A stretch of DNA of 64,000 nt from Candidatus Parvarchaeota archaeon (GTDB lineage Archaea > Nanobdellota > Nanobdellia > WJKC01). A model generated the notes under the pieces. It searched no databases, was not told the DNA's origin, and saw nothing but the letters and a program-made list of their open reading frames with translations. The stretch's first letter is position 1; the number at the start of each line of letters is the position of its first letter. The DNA lies in assembly GCA_030615175.1 (NCBI GenBank), contig JAUWZX010000002.1, forward strand, positions 62,001-126,000. Direction: 5' to 3'. Of the stretch, positions 27,240 to 35,927 are shown piece by piece. Position numbers and translations under genes: made by a program.

Positions 27240-28577
27240 ATGGATTCTGCTTGGATTAGTTATGATTACGAAAAAATTGGTGCTGTAAAGAATTTTCCTC
27301 TAACAGTCAAAGGTCAGAAATTCTTTTTAATACTGAACCCGGATACGGCTTCTTGGATGATTCTGACGAGTAAAGAATACGAAAACTACCAAAAAAATAA
27401 GTTTAAGGGCGTTGACTGGGAACCTTTGTTTTTGAGAAAGCTTGCGAGAAGAAAAACAGGGGAAGTAGTCGGTTTTGATTTCCCAAAACCTGCTGAGTAC
27501 CCAAGTGTTGTAGTTGTTAATATAACAACGAAGTGTAATATGCATTGCAAATACTGTTTTATGAATTGTGGGGACTTTCAAGGTGAGGACATGACAACCA
27601 GTGTTATAAAAGAAATGGTAAAGCAAATGTCTGAGATGCCACAGGTAAAACAGGTAACTCTTGAATTCCAAGGAGGAGAAGCACTTTGTAATCTGAATGG
27701 CATTAAAAAATGTATAGAGTTTGCAGAAAATGCCTCAAAAAAAAAGGGTATGAAGTTTAAGTATAGGATAGAAACAAATGGAACAATAGTCAATGATGAA
27801 GTTATAGAACTCTTCAGAAGATATGAGATTGAACTGGGAATAAGCTTGGATGGCCCCGAAGAAATCCATGACAAAGCTAGGGTTTACCCAAACGGGAAAG
27901 GAACTCATAATGATATAATGCTAAATCTTGATACTTTAAGAAAAGCTGGGATTGATAATACTGGCTCGGTTTGCACCATTGGAACACACAATGTTGATTT
28001 CCCTGAAGAAATCGTTGATTTTTTCTCAAAAAATAACATACCCTTCAAACCAAGGCCGGTCAATATTCTTGGTCGTGCAATAAAAAATAATATGGCTCCA
28101 GATCCTAATAAATGGTTTGAAGCTTATAGAACACTTTACTATAAAAGTAAAGAGAAGAATATTGAAAACTTTTCAGTACACATCTTTGAAGAGAATACTT
28201 ACTCGCCCATAAGGGATTACATCTGCTTAAGGTCTCCTTGTGGCGCGGCTAGAGAACTAATTTCCATAAATCCTAACGGTGATGTTTACCCTTGCGATGG
28301 GTTCAAGGGGGTTGAAGAGTTTAAGATGGGTAATATAATGAAGGAGAAGATTGTTGATATGCTCAACAAACAAGAAGTTCGGAAACTTCGCAACAGAACG
28401 TGGAGAGATATCCCTAAATGCAAAAACTGTATGTTCCACTCTATGTGTGGGTCTTGTAATTACTCGTGTTACGGCGCTTTTGGGGACATATACAGAGAAG
28501 ACCCGCAATGTGCTGCAAGAAAAAAAATATTTGTATTCCTTATAAAGGAATGGATAAGAAATAACATGGTGAAGTGA
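27240..28577 (+). CDS. Radical SAM/SPASM peptide maturase
   Basis: NITTKCNMHCKYCFMNC, LEFQGGEALCN, SPASM: CGAARELISINPNGDVYPCDGF...CKNCMFHSMCGSCNYSC. Confidence 0.93.
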   Translation: MDSAWISYDYEKIGAVKNFPLTVKGQKFFLILNPDTASWMILTSKEYENYQKNKFKGVDWEPLFLRKLARRKTGEVVGFDFPKPAEYPSVVVVNITTKCNMHCKYCFMNCGDFQGEDMTTSVIKEMVKQMSEMPQVKQVTLEFQGGEALCNLNGIKKCIEFAENASKKKGMKFKYRIETNGTIVNDEVIELFRRYEIELGISLDGPEEIHDKARVYPNGKGTHNDIMLNLDTLRKAGIDNTGSVCTIGTHNVDFPEEIVDFFSKNNIPFKPRPVNILGRAIKNNMAPDPNKWFEAYRTLYYKSKEKNIENFSVHIFEENTYSPIRDYICLRSPCGAARELISINPNGDVYPCDGFKGVEEFKMGNIMKEKIVDMLNKQEVRKLRNRTWRDIPKCKNCMFHSMCGSCNYSCYGAFGDIYREDPQCAARKKIFVFLIKEWIRNNMVK

Positions 28578-29176
28578 AAAGTTACTTGATAAATATTGAC
28601 GAATTGCTTGACAAGAACATCTGTTTTTACGGGCAGAGAGAATCAGGTAAAACCACTCTACTTAAAAAAATTGCTGATTCTTTTGAAGGTCCAGTAGTGG
28701 TGATAGATAGTGCAGTACAGCACCCTGATAAATCCTTATTGATAAAACTGCTTGACAGACCACACAAGTTCTTTGAGTCCCCTAGTAAAAACAGAATCTT
28801 AAATGAGAGTGAATTGAAAGATAAGATGGATTCCTCTATGGAGGGTGTTTGGCCAGAGTTTTGTTTTGATGATTTAATGCTTTTTGATGTATCAAAATAT
28901 CTGGAATCCAGCCATCAATTGGGCTGGCCTGAAAGCGTTAAGGAGAGGAATTATTACAAAATCTTATCCAATCAAGTAATAGTGAAGGCTTGTCTTTTAA
29001 GCGATTACGATTTTGCCATAATCACTGACGAAATAGAGTTCACAGGATTTAGCTTTGATATACTAACTAAATTTAATGACAAGTTCAAACTTTTTTCTGC
29101 GGTTCATGATTTGTCAGGAGTATCGCCTGTTAGCGAGTTATATGACTACTTTTTCAGTCTCGAACCTTTGGTTTAA
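28574..29176 (+). CDS. P-loop ATPase, translationally coupled to the maturase (GTG start)
   Basis: CFYGQRESGKTTLLKKI Walker A; GTGA overlap with upstream stop. Confidence 0.7.
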   Translation: MKSYLINIDELLDKNICFYGQRESGKTTLLKKIADSFEGPVVVIDSAVQHPDKSLLIKLLDRPHKFFESPSKNRILNESELKDKMDSSMEGVWPEFCFDDLMLFDVSKYLESSHQLGWPESVKERNYYKILSNQVIVKACLLSDYDFAIITDEIEFTGFSFDILTKFNDKFKLFSAVHDLSGVSPVSELYDYFFSLEPLV

Positions 29177-29717
29177 GGAATAACACCCACCCACCCCATT
29201 CTTCCAATGCCTTAAAGAATGATTCTTTTTTGATTTTTTCTTTTCTTATCACGTATTTCTTAGGGTTCATTATGGTATAATATCTATTAGAGATTTCTTT
29301 AAGTACAACGAAATGGCCGCTTCCTTCTTTCTCGTTTATACCTTTTGAAGAGAGCGAAGCAATTACCGAGAACTCTTCTTTAATCATGGTTCTTAATAAT
29401 TCCTCGTTGATTCTTTTAATTTTCAGAACTCCTCCACTCTTGATGAATCTTAAAATCGAGTTATAACCTTTTTTTTTAATTTTGCTCGGTTCAAAAATTA
29501 TTTTTTCTCTTAAAAAGTCTTTTAGGTTGTGTTTGAACCCGGAGAACATTTTTTTACTATTCGTGATGATAAGAGTTTCAAATTTTTTTTGAATCGCGTT
29601 AAAACCTATATCCGTTATCCAGAAATTGTTATGACACTCATCTATTTTTAGTTTATACTTCTTAAAAACATATTTAAGACAGGAATCCCCACAGGACTCA
29701 GACCATTCTTTTTTCAT
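29154..29717 (-). CDS. C39-like cysteine peptidase
   Basis: ESCGDSCLKYVFKKYKL (Cys motif) and EGSGHFVVLKEISNRYYTIMNPKK (His/Asn motif). Confidence 0.65.
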   Translation of the reverse strand: MKKEWSESCGDSCLKYVFKKYKLKIDECHNNFWITDIGFNAIQKKFETLIITNSKKMFSGFKHNLKDFLREKIIFEPSKIKKKGYNSILRFIKSGGVLKIKRINEELLRTMIKEEFSVIASLSSKGINEKEGSGHFVVLKEISNRYYTIMNPKKYVIRKEKIKKESFFKALEEWGGWVLFLKPKVRD

Positions 29718-29873
29718 CCTTGAAAAATCAAATCCTTACGCTATTTTAAATATTTTTAGAATTGTTTGGTGATTTCCATTCATTAGAAATAGGCATAAAT
29801 CACGGTAATACTTACTCACATATGGCACACTTTTAATTTAAGGTTTGTTTTACTTGTTTTTTCTTCATGAAAC

Positions 29874-30098
29874 GTGATATTGTTTAAGCTTAGGCGTTGG
29901 TGTATAAGTAAAAAACGACAGGGTTGGCCTGTTGTCAAGATTTGCGCTCACGCGCAAATCCCAAGGAGAACATTCTATAACTGGTGGATTATTTATCAAA
30001 AAGAAGGTTATGAAAGATTAAAGATTAAGTCTCGCAAACCGCACACGATTCATAGAACTCCTGAAAAATGCCAATCCTTGAAGAAGCCACGCCATTAA
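29874..30098 (+). pseudogene. Transposase HTH N-terminal remnant (IS481/IS630-like)
   Basis: LRRWCISKKRQGWPVVKICAHAQIPRRTFYNWWIIYQKEGYERLKIKSRKPHTI then lost. Confidence 0.6.
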
Positions 30099-30274
30099 AG
30101 ATTATTGCAACAAGAAAAGACTTCCCAGAAACCACATCAAAGAGGTCACCTGAACTTGATGATGTATTATTCACTAGCGGCATAAGAGAACTCAGTAATG
30201 AGTTAGCTAAACTAATAGTTGGCATCTCAGATACTAGAGCAGGAAAAATAATTATTAAAAATCCATTTAAATAG
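30068..30274 (+). CDS. Hypothetical small protein or gene fragment
   Basis: 68-aa ORF; no family recognised. Confidence 0.3.
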   Translation: MPILEEATPLKIIATRKDFPETTSKRSPELDDVLFTSGIRELSNELAKLIVGISDTRAGKIIIKNPFK

Positions 30275-30329
30275 TTAGGGCGTTTGTCCATAAGAGATAA
30301 ATATGAATATTCACCTTAAAGACTAATTA

Positions 30330-31235
30330 ATGCCTAAACTAATAACTGTTATTTTAAAAAACTTAAAAGACAGCATAATGTTTCATATTAATTCAAAGCC
30401 AGTTGTGGCTAATTATGAAATTTCTGCTAACTGCAACCTTAGATGCTACGGCTCTGGATGTTACTTCTTCAAAGGAGATGGAAAATCAAAGTATAAAGAC
30501 TTGTCCTTAGATGAGTGGTCTGAAAGATTCAAAACAGACAGGAAGAATGGAATCAACAAAGCATTCCTAACCGGGGGCGAGCCAATGCTTAGACAAGACG
30601 TTATCAAAGAAGCTTATAAAATATTCAATAGTAATATCCAGATGGTAACTAACGGCACCATCAAAGTGCCGCGCGAACGAGGTTACCCCCCTAACTATTT
30701 TGTTAGCATTGATGGTAACAGAAAATGCCACAATAAGATAAGGGGTTTAAATATTTTTGACAAAATAATGAAAAATGTAAAAGGAGACAAACGTGTTTTG
30801 TTTGCGCCAGTGTTATCCAGATTAAACAAGGACCAAGTCTTCAACATAGTGGAAGAAACTATAAAAGCGGAAGTGAGAGGGGTTGTCTTCAGTTTCTTCA
30901 CTCCTGGAAAAAAAGGCAGTGAATTAGTTCTGAAAGGCGCGGAATTAGATAAAGTCATTGATGATATACGAAAAGTAAAAAAGGATTATGGAAAGATTAT
31001 TATGGTCAGTGAAAAAATGCTGGACATATTTAAGAATAAATCCCATGTCAAGAATTGTTATTTAAGAAAGAAGTGGGCGATTACTTATGACCCGGAAGGC
31101 AAAATTAAAATGCCCTGCGTGCTTGGAGAAGATGTAAAATGCAGTGAGTGCGGTTGTGTCGTACCAGTTATAATTGAAGGCATAAAGAAATTAGATTTGG
31201 AAACAATTCGTGCAGCAGTAAACATGGTTCATTAA
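30330..31235 (+). CDS. Radical SAM protein with atypical Cx3Cx4C motif
   Basis: EISANCNLRCYGSGCYFFKGDG, AFLTGGEPML, FVSIDG. Confidence 0.75.
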   Translation: MPKLITVILKNLKDSIMFHINSKPVVANYEISANCNLRCYGSGCYFFKGDGKSKYKDLSLDEWSERFKTDRKNGINKAFLTGGEPMLRQDVIKEAYKIFNSNIQMVTNGTIKVPRERGYPPNYFVSIDGNRKCHNKIRGLNIFDKIMKNVKGDKRVLFAPVLSRLNKDQVFNIVEETIKAEVRGVVFSFFTPGKKGSELVLKGAELDKVIDDIRKVKKDYGKIIMVSEKMLDIFKNKSHVKNCYLRKKWAITYDPEGKIKMPCVLGEDVKCSECGCVVPVIIEGIKKLDLETIRAAVNMVH

Positions 31236-32095
31236 TCGATTTCTTGCCAGTCAGGCCCTATTACTTCTCTGCCTGGTAGTTTATGAAAAACCATTTCTTC
31301 TTCGCAAAAATAACCTTTGTCAAATATCTGTGTTATATAAGGCGCATCATGTGTGCTGTAAGGCCAGCGTTCTACATCCTTTAGTATTAATAAAACTGTA
31401 GCGAGATGCTTATGTTCTTCACATTCAACTTTAATTTCTTTACCATCACAAGAAATTATTTTCATTGCTCCAATCTTGTCTTCACGCTTAAATGAAGAAA
31501 CATCATGTACATCAAGCAAATCCTTCGTAGTCTTATAACCCGGTAACAATTCCTGCGGGTAATAAATTGTTTTAGGATTATAGCATCCTTCTTTTTTCTC
31601 ATGTGAAATCCTTTTTAACACAGACTTAACATTCGTGATATCTTTTAAGATAACTTCATCTATTTTATGGAAAACATTATGCTGGTTTTCGCGATAAATA
31701 ATTCCTAAATCATAAATGTATCGAGTAAATTCTAAAGTAGAATCAAGTTCTGCATCTTTTAATATTAATAAAACTGTACCAAGGCGATTATGTTCAGGGT
31801 ATCTCATTTTAATTCCTTTACCATCACATGAAATTACCTTTACTCCTCCAATTTTATCCAAACGATCAAATAAACAAGTAGGGACATTACTGCACAATTC
31901 TCCTGTTTTACTGTAATCTAATAATTTACCACTCGGATCCAGCAGATTATCATAATAAACCACTTTATGGTCTTTACAATCCTCTTTCTTTCCGTACAGA
32001 ATCTTTGGCAATATTGATTCAAGTTCTTCAGGGCTTCTAATCAATAAATTAATCATATTAATCACAGAACAACAGAATCTTAATAATTTTTCCAT
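31232..32095 (-). CDS. Hypothetical protein with an internally duplicated domain
   Basis: DKIGGVKVISCDGKGIKMRYPEHNRLGTVLLILKDAE vs DKIGAMKIISCDGKEIKVECEEHKHLATVLLILKDVE. Confidence 0.75.
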   Translation of the reverse strand: MEKLLRFCCSVINMINLLIRSPEELESILPKILYGKKEDCKDHKVVYYDNLLDPSGKLLDYSKTGELCSNVPTCLFDRLDKIGGVKVISCDGKGIKMRYPEHNRLGTVLLILKDAELDSTLEFTRYIYDLGIIYRENQHNVFHKIDEVILKDITNVKSVLKRISHEKKEGCYNPKTIYYPQELLPGYKTTKDLLDVHDVSSFKREDKIGAMKIISCDGKEIKVECEEHKHLATVLLILKDVERWPYSTHDAPYITQIFDKGYFCEEEMVFHKLPGREVIGPDWQEID

Positions 32096-32159
32096 TCTAA
32101 AAAATGACTTTCAAATACAACAAAAATTAAAAAACATTAATTAATTAAGATTAATTAAT

Positions 32160-32750
32160 ATGATTGCTCTTTTTGGCGGTAGTTTCGATCCAGTGCACAT
32201 TGGGCACATAAAAATAATAGAGAAAGCCGTGAAACATTATAATCTAGAAAAAGCAAAATTCATACCAGCATACCAGTCAAAATTAAAAAAGGACTGCCAT
32301 GCAAGCGCAGAGCACAGGGTAAGAATGCTGGAATTAGCAATAAAGAACAAACCATTTCTTGAAATATCTGACTATGAAATAAGAACAAGGAATTCATACA
32401 CGATAAACACAATCAATCACTTCAAGAAAAAATTAAAACAGAATCCAGTATTCATTATTGGAACAGATGCATTACTGGAATTAAGCTCATGGAAGTCGCC
32501 AAGTGAATTATTAAAAAAAACTGAATTCATAATTATTAAAAGAAATCATGACACTGAAACACAAATCAGAGAATACTTAACTCAAAAATTTCCAAACACT
32601 GATTCTACAAAAATTCATTTCCTTAATTTGAAAACAATTAATATCTCATCAACAATGATAAGGCATAGAATAAAAAAAGGAAAATCAATAAAGCACTTAG
32701 TGCCGCCAGGAGTAGATGAATACGTAAAAGAAAATAAACTATATATTTAA
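32160..32750 (+). CDS. nadD: Nicotinate-nucleotide adenylyltransferase (NadD-like)
   Basis: IALFGGSFDPVHIGHIKIIEKA, ISSTMIRHRIKKG. Confidence 0.9.
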   Translation: MIALFGGSFDPVHIGHIKIIEKAVKHYNLEKAKFIPAYQSKLKKDCHASAEHRVRMLELAIKNKPFLEISDYEIRTRNSYTINTINHFKKKLKQNPVFIIGTDALLELSSWKSPSELLKKTEFIIIKRNHDTETQIREYLTQKFPNTDSTKIHFLNLKTINISSTMIRHRIKKGKSIKHLVPPGVDEYVKENKLYI

Positions 32751-32771
32751 CAAATATCTAAAAAAACCAGA

Positions 32772-33302
32772 ATGATTGAAGTCGAGGTACGCGCATTCAT
32801 TAATGAAGAAGACTATGAAAGGCTTAAGGAATTCTTCGAAAAAAATGCGCGATTAATTAAGGAAGATGAACAGGAAACTCATTACTTTGACTGCGAACAG
32901 GACTTAAGAATACAGCAGGCAAGTGATTACGCCAAGGTATGGCTAAAGAAAGGAAGAATACACGACGAGCACCGCGAAGAAATAGAAATTAAAGTAAGGC
33001 GAGAGGAATTTAATGAATTAAAAAAATTATTCAAAGCCCTGGGATACGAAGTCAAGGTTAAGTGGCTGCGCAAGAGAATCGCTTACGCGTGGAAAGGAAT
33101 CACAGTATATATTGATAACACAAAAGGTTACGGTAAAATAATTGAACTAGAAAAACTAACAAATGAAAATAATAAAATTGAAATATTAAATGAATTAAAA
33201 AATGAAATGAAAGCGTTAGGCATTAAGATAACACCCAGACAAGTGTTTGAACAAAGATTCAATGAGTACTTAAGGAATTGGAAAAAGTTAAAAAAGGATT
33301 AG
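32772..33302 (+). CDS. CYTH-domain protein (class IV adenylate cyclase/triphosphatase-like)
   Basis: MIEVEVRAFI...ETHYFDCE...KVWLKKGRIHDEHREEIEIKV. Confidence 0.8.
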   Translation: MIEVEVRAFINEEDYERLKEFFEKNARLIKEDEQETHYFDCEQDLRIQQASDYAKVWLKKGRIHDEHREEIEIKVRREEFNELKKLFKALGYEVKVKWLRKRIAYAWKGITVYIDNTKGYGKIIELEKLTNENNKIEILNELKNEMKALGIKITPRQVFEQRFNEYLRNWKKLKKD

Positions 33303-33320
33303 AATTAATTATTACTTAGT

Positions 33321-33421
33321 GGGTCCGTAGCTCAGCTTGGTAGAGCACCTGGCTTTTAACCAGGCAAACACATTCCTTGGAAGATACCAGGGTGTCGGGG
33401 GTTCAAATCCCCTCGGGCTCA
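33321..33421 (+). tRNA. tRNA-Lys(UUU) with 27-nt intron (~33359-33385)
   Basis: GGGTCCG/CGGGCTC acceptor; CCTGG-CTTTTAA-CCAGG after intron removal; GGGGG-TTCAAAT-CCCCT. Confidence 0.9.
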
Positions 33422-33461
33422 CTGACAAAACTTAAAAATAGTTAATAACTAAAATTTCTTC

Positions 33462-33893
33462 ATGACAGAGGAGCAATGCATTTTCTGCAAGATAGTGAAA
33501 GGTGAGATTCCATCAATGAAGGTTTATGAAGACAAATATGCAATAGCCTTCCTGGACATTAATCCAGTAAATCCAGGGCACACACTAATAGTGCCAAAAA
33601 ATCATTACACAACTCTGACGGACTTGCCAGTAACTCTCGCGCAACACTTAACAATGGTTTCATGGAAAATAATGCAAGCAGTGAAACAAGAAATTAAACC
33701 AGTAGGATTCAATGTAATAAACAATAATGGAAAACGGGCAGGGCAATTAGTACCTCACTACCATATACATGTAATACCAAGATTTGAAGGTGATGAAAAA
33801 AGATTTGGAATGCTGTGGGTTACTAAAAAATTAGAAGAAGAGCAAATGAAGAACTTGCAGAAAGGAATAAATGAAAATATTTCTAAATTATGA
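33462..33893 (+). CDS. HIT-family hydrolase
   Basis: CIFCKIVKGEIPSMKVYED, HYHIHVIPR. Confidence 0.95.
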   Translation: MTEEQCIFCKIVKGEIPSMKVYEDKYAIAFLDINPVNPGHTLIVPKNHYTTLTDLPVTLAQHLTMVSWKIMQAVKQEIKPVGFNVINNNGKRAGQLVPHYHIHVIPRFEGDEKRFGMLWVTKKLEEEQMKNLQKGINENISKL

Positions 33894-34001
33894 GTTGGCC
33901 AACCTCAGGAACGAAACATTTAAAAAGAGGAGATAGTTTCTTGAGTAAATAATGCAGAATTTTAATGAAAATTATCATGAAATTAATTAAAATTCCCCTG
34001 G

Positions 34002-34340
34002 TTGGCTTCACTTATGACAACGAAAAAACAAACTAAAAAAGGAGAGGACTCTCGCAAGAATAAAGTCCAACGCGAAAAGACAGTTAAAGAAGGCGGGGAA
34101 GGGAAGAAAACCACTCTTTTTGACCATGTATTAGTACCACAACACAGAATATTAAATGATGAGGAAGCAATTGAATTACTGTCAAAGTACAAAATCACTA
34201 AATCATTACTGCCAAGAATTTCAAGCAAGGACCCGAGCATTAAATTACTAAAAGCAAAATCCAGCGACATAATAGAAATAATAAGAAACAGTCCAACTGC
34301 AGGTGAAGCAAAATATTACAGAGTGGTGGTCACTGATTAA
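34002..34340 (+). CDS. rpoH: DNA-directed RNA polymerase subunit H
   Basis: LFDHVLVPQHRILNDEEAIELLSKYKI...KYYRVVVTD. Confidence 0.93.
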   Translation: MASLMTTKKQTKKGEDSRKNKVQREKTVKEGGEGKKTTLFDHVLVPQHRILNDEEAIELLSKYKITKSLLPRISSKDPSIKLLKAKSSDIIEIIRNSPTAGEAKYYRVVVTD

Positions 34341-34423
34341 AAGTAATAATATTATTAAGGGGTTACGCTCTAAGGGGGCCTGCCCCCTGAGAGCAAAATA
34401 TTACAGAGTGGTGGTCACTGATT
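34307..34423 (+). repeat. 32-bp direct repeat (34307-34338, 34392-34423) bracketing a GC-rich hairpin (34367-34394)
   Basis: AGCAAAATATTACAGAGTGGTGGTCACTGATT occurs twice exactly; hairpin GCTCTAAGGGGGCCTGCCCCCTGAGAGC between. Confidence 0.95.
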
Positions 34424-35927
34424 GATTAATTATAAAGATTTACTAAAGGCTTATTATAAAGAGAAAAGCCTGATAGGCTTTAATATAAAATCCTTCAATA
34501 AATTCGTTAATGAAAGAATGCAAGTAGTTGTTGACGAAGTAGGGAAATTAGTGCCAGACATCCTGCCGCCAAACGTAACAGACTTTGAAATGGTGTTCGG
34601 AAAAATATGGGTTGAGAAGCCAATGATCCGAGAGGCAGACGGCACAGAAAGACCAATATGCCCAATGGAGGCAAGACTAAGGGATTTAACTTATGCAGCG
34701 CCAGTAATGCTTGAAATGCACTACAAGAAGGACGGCGTTGAAAACGAAAAAAAGACAATACATATAGGCAATATGCCAGTAATGATTAAGTCAACCCAAT
34801 GCTACTTAAAAGAGTTAAACAGGGAGGAATTAATAAAAAAAGGAGAAGACCCAATGGACCCTGGCGGTTACTTCATAGTTAACGGAACTGAAAGGGTAAT
34901 AGTAATCATAGAAGACTTATCGCCTAACAAGATATTTGTTGAAAGACAAAAAATAGGCCCATACCCTTACATTGCAAAGATATTTTCAGAAGATGACCAG
35001 TTAAGGATTCCTCACTTAATACAGAAAAGCAAGGCAGGATTAATTAATGTCACATTCACAAGGATTAATAAAGCATCAGCAGTGCTGTTACTTAAAGCAT
35101 TAGGTTTAGATAAGGACAAAGACATTGTCGAAGCAATACAGCCAAATGATAGGATGATGAGTGACATTTACATTAACTTATATGAATCAACAGACATTAA
35201 GAATCAAAAACAAGCACTAATAAGTTTAGGCAAGAAACTTGGAGTAACTCAAATTGAGGAAAAAATGATATACAAAGCTCAAACAATGATTGATAAATTC
35301 TTATTCCCGCACATTGGTCATGATGAGAACTCAAGACTGCTTAAAGCACACTACCTTGCAAAATGCATCAGGAAATTACTACAATTATCTTACAGTATTA
35401 TTAAAGAAGATGATAAAGACCACTACATAAATAAAAGACTAAGGCTGTGCGGTGAAATGATGGAAGGATTATTCAGGTTCGCTTTCAGAATACTCGTAAG
35501 CGACATGAAATACAACTTTGAAAGACTAGTGAAGAGAGGTAAACTGCCAAGCCTTCAAGCAATAACTAGAAGCCAGTTATTAACTTCAAGGATTAAAAGC
35601 AATCTGGCAACAGGTGAATGGGTTGGAGGAAGACGTGGAGTAAGCCAACACTTAGCGAGATGCAATTTCGTTGACACAATAAGTCATTTAAAAAGGGTTG
35701 TTTCAAGCCTGACTTCGTCAAGAGAGAATTTTGAAGCACGCGATATTCACCCAACGCACTGGGGCAAGTTATGCGCTTGTGAAACACCTGAAGGCCCTAA
35801 TGTTGGATTAAGGAAGTACTTAGCAATAACCTGCGAGATAAGCACTAACGTGTCAAAAGATGATAATAAAAAAATAATTGACTCATTAAAGAATAATGGA
35901 ATGGAAACAATAAGGGGTTGTAAGTAA
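34422..35927 (+). CDS. rpoB2: DNA-directed RNA polymerase subunit B'' (TTG start)
   Basis: PLVIMIKSTQCYL...DPGGYFIVNGTERVIV...CACETPEGPNVGL-type motifs. Confidence 0.95.
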   Translation: MINYKDLLKAYYKEKSLIGFNIKSFNKFVNERMQVVVDEVGKLVPDILPPNVTDFEMVFGKIWVEKPMIREADGTERPICPMEARLRDLTYAAPVMLEMHYKKDGVENEKKTIHIGNMPVMIKSTQCYLKELNREELIKKGEDPMDPGGYFIVNGTERVIVIIEDLSPNKIFVERQKIGPYPYIAKIFSEDDQLRIPHLIQKSKAGLINVTFTRINKASAVLLLKALGLDKDKDIVEAIQPNDRMMSDIYINLYESTDIKNQKQALISLGKKLGVTQIEEKMIYKAQTMIDKFLFPHIGHDENSRLLKAHYLAKCIRKLLQLSYSIIKEDDKDHYINKRLRLCGEMMEGLFRFAFRILVSDMKYNFERLVKRGKLPSLQAITRSQLLTSRIKSNLATGEWVGGRRGVSQHLARCNFVDTISHLKRVVSSLTSSRENFEARDIHPTHWGKLCACETPEGPNVGLRKYLAITCEISTNVSKDDNKKIIDSLKNNGMETIRGCK

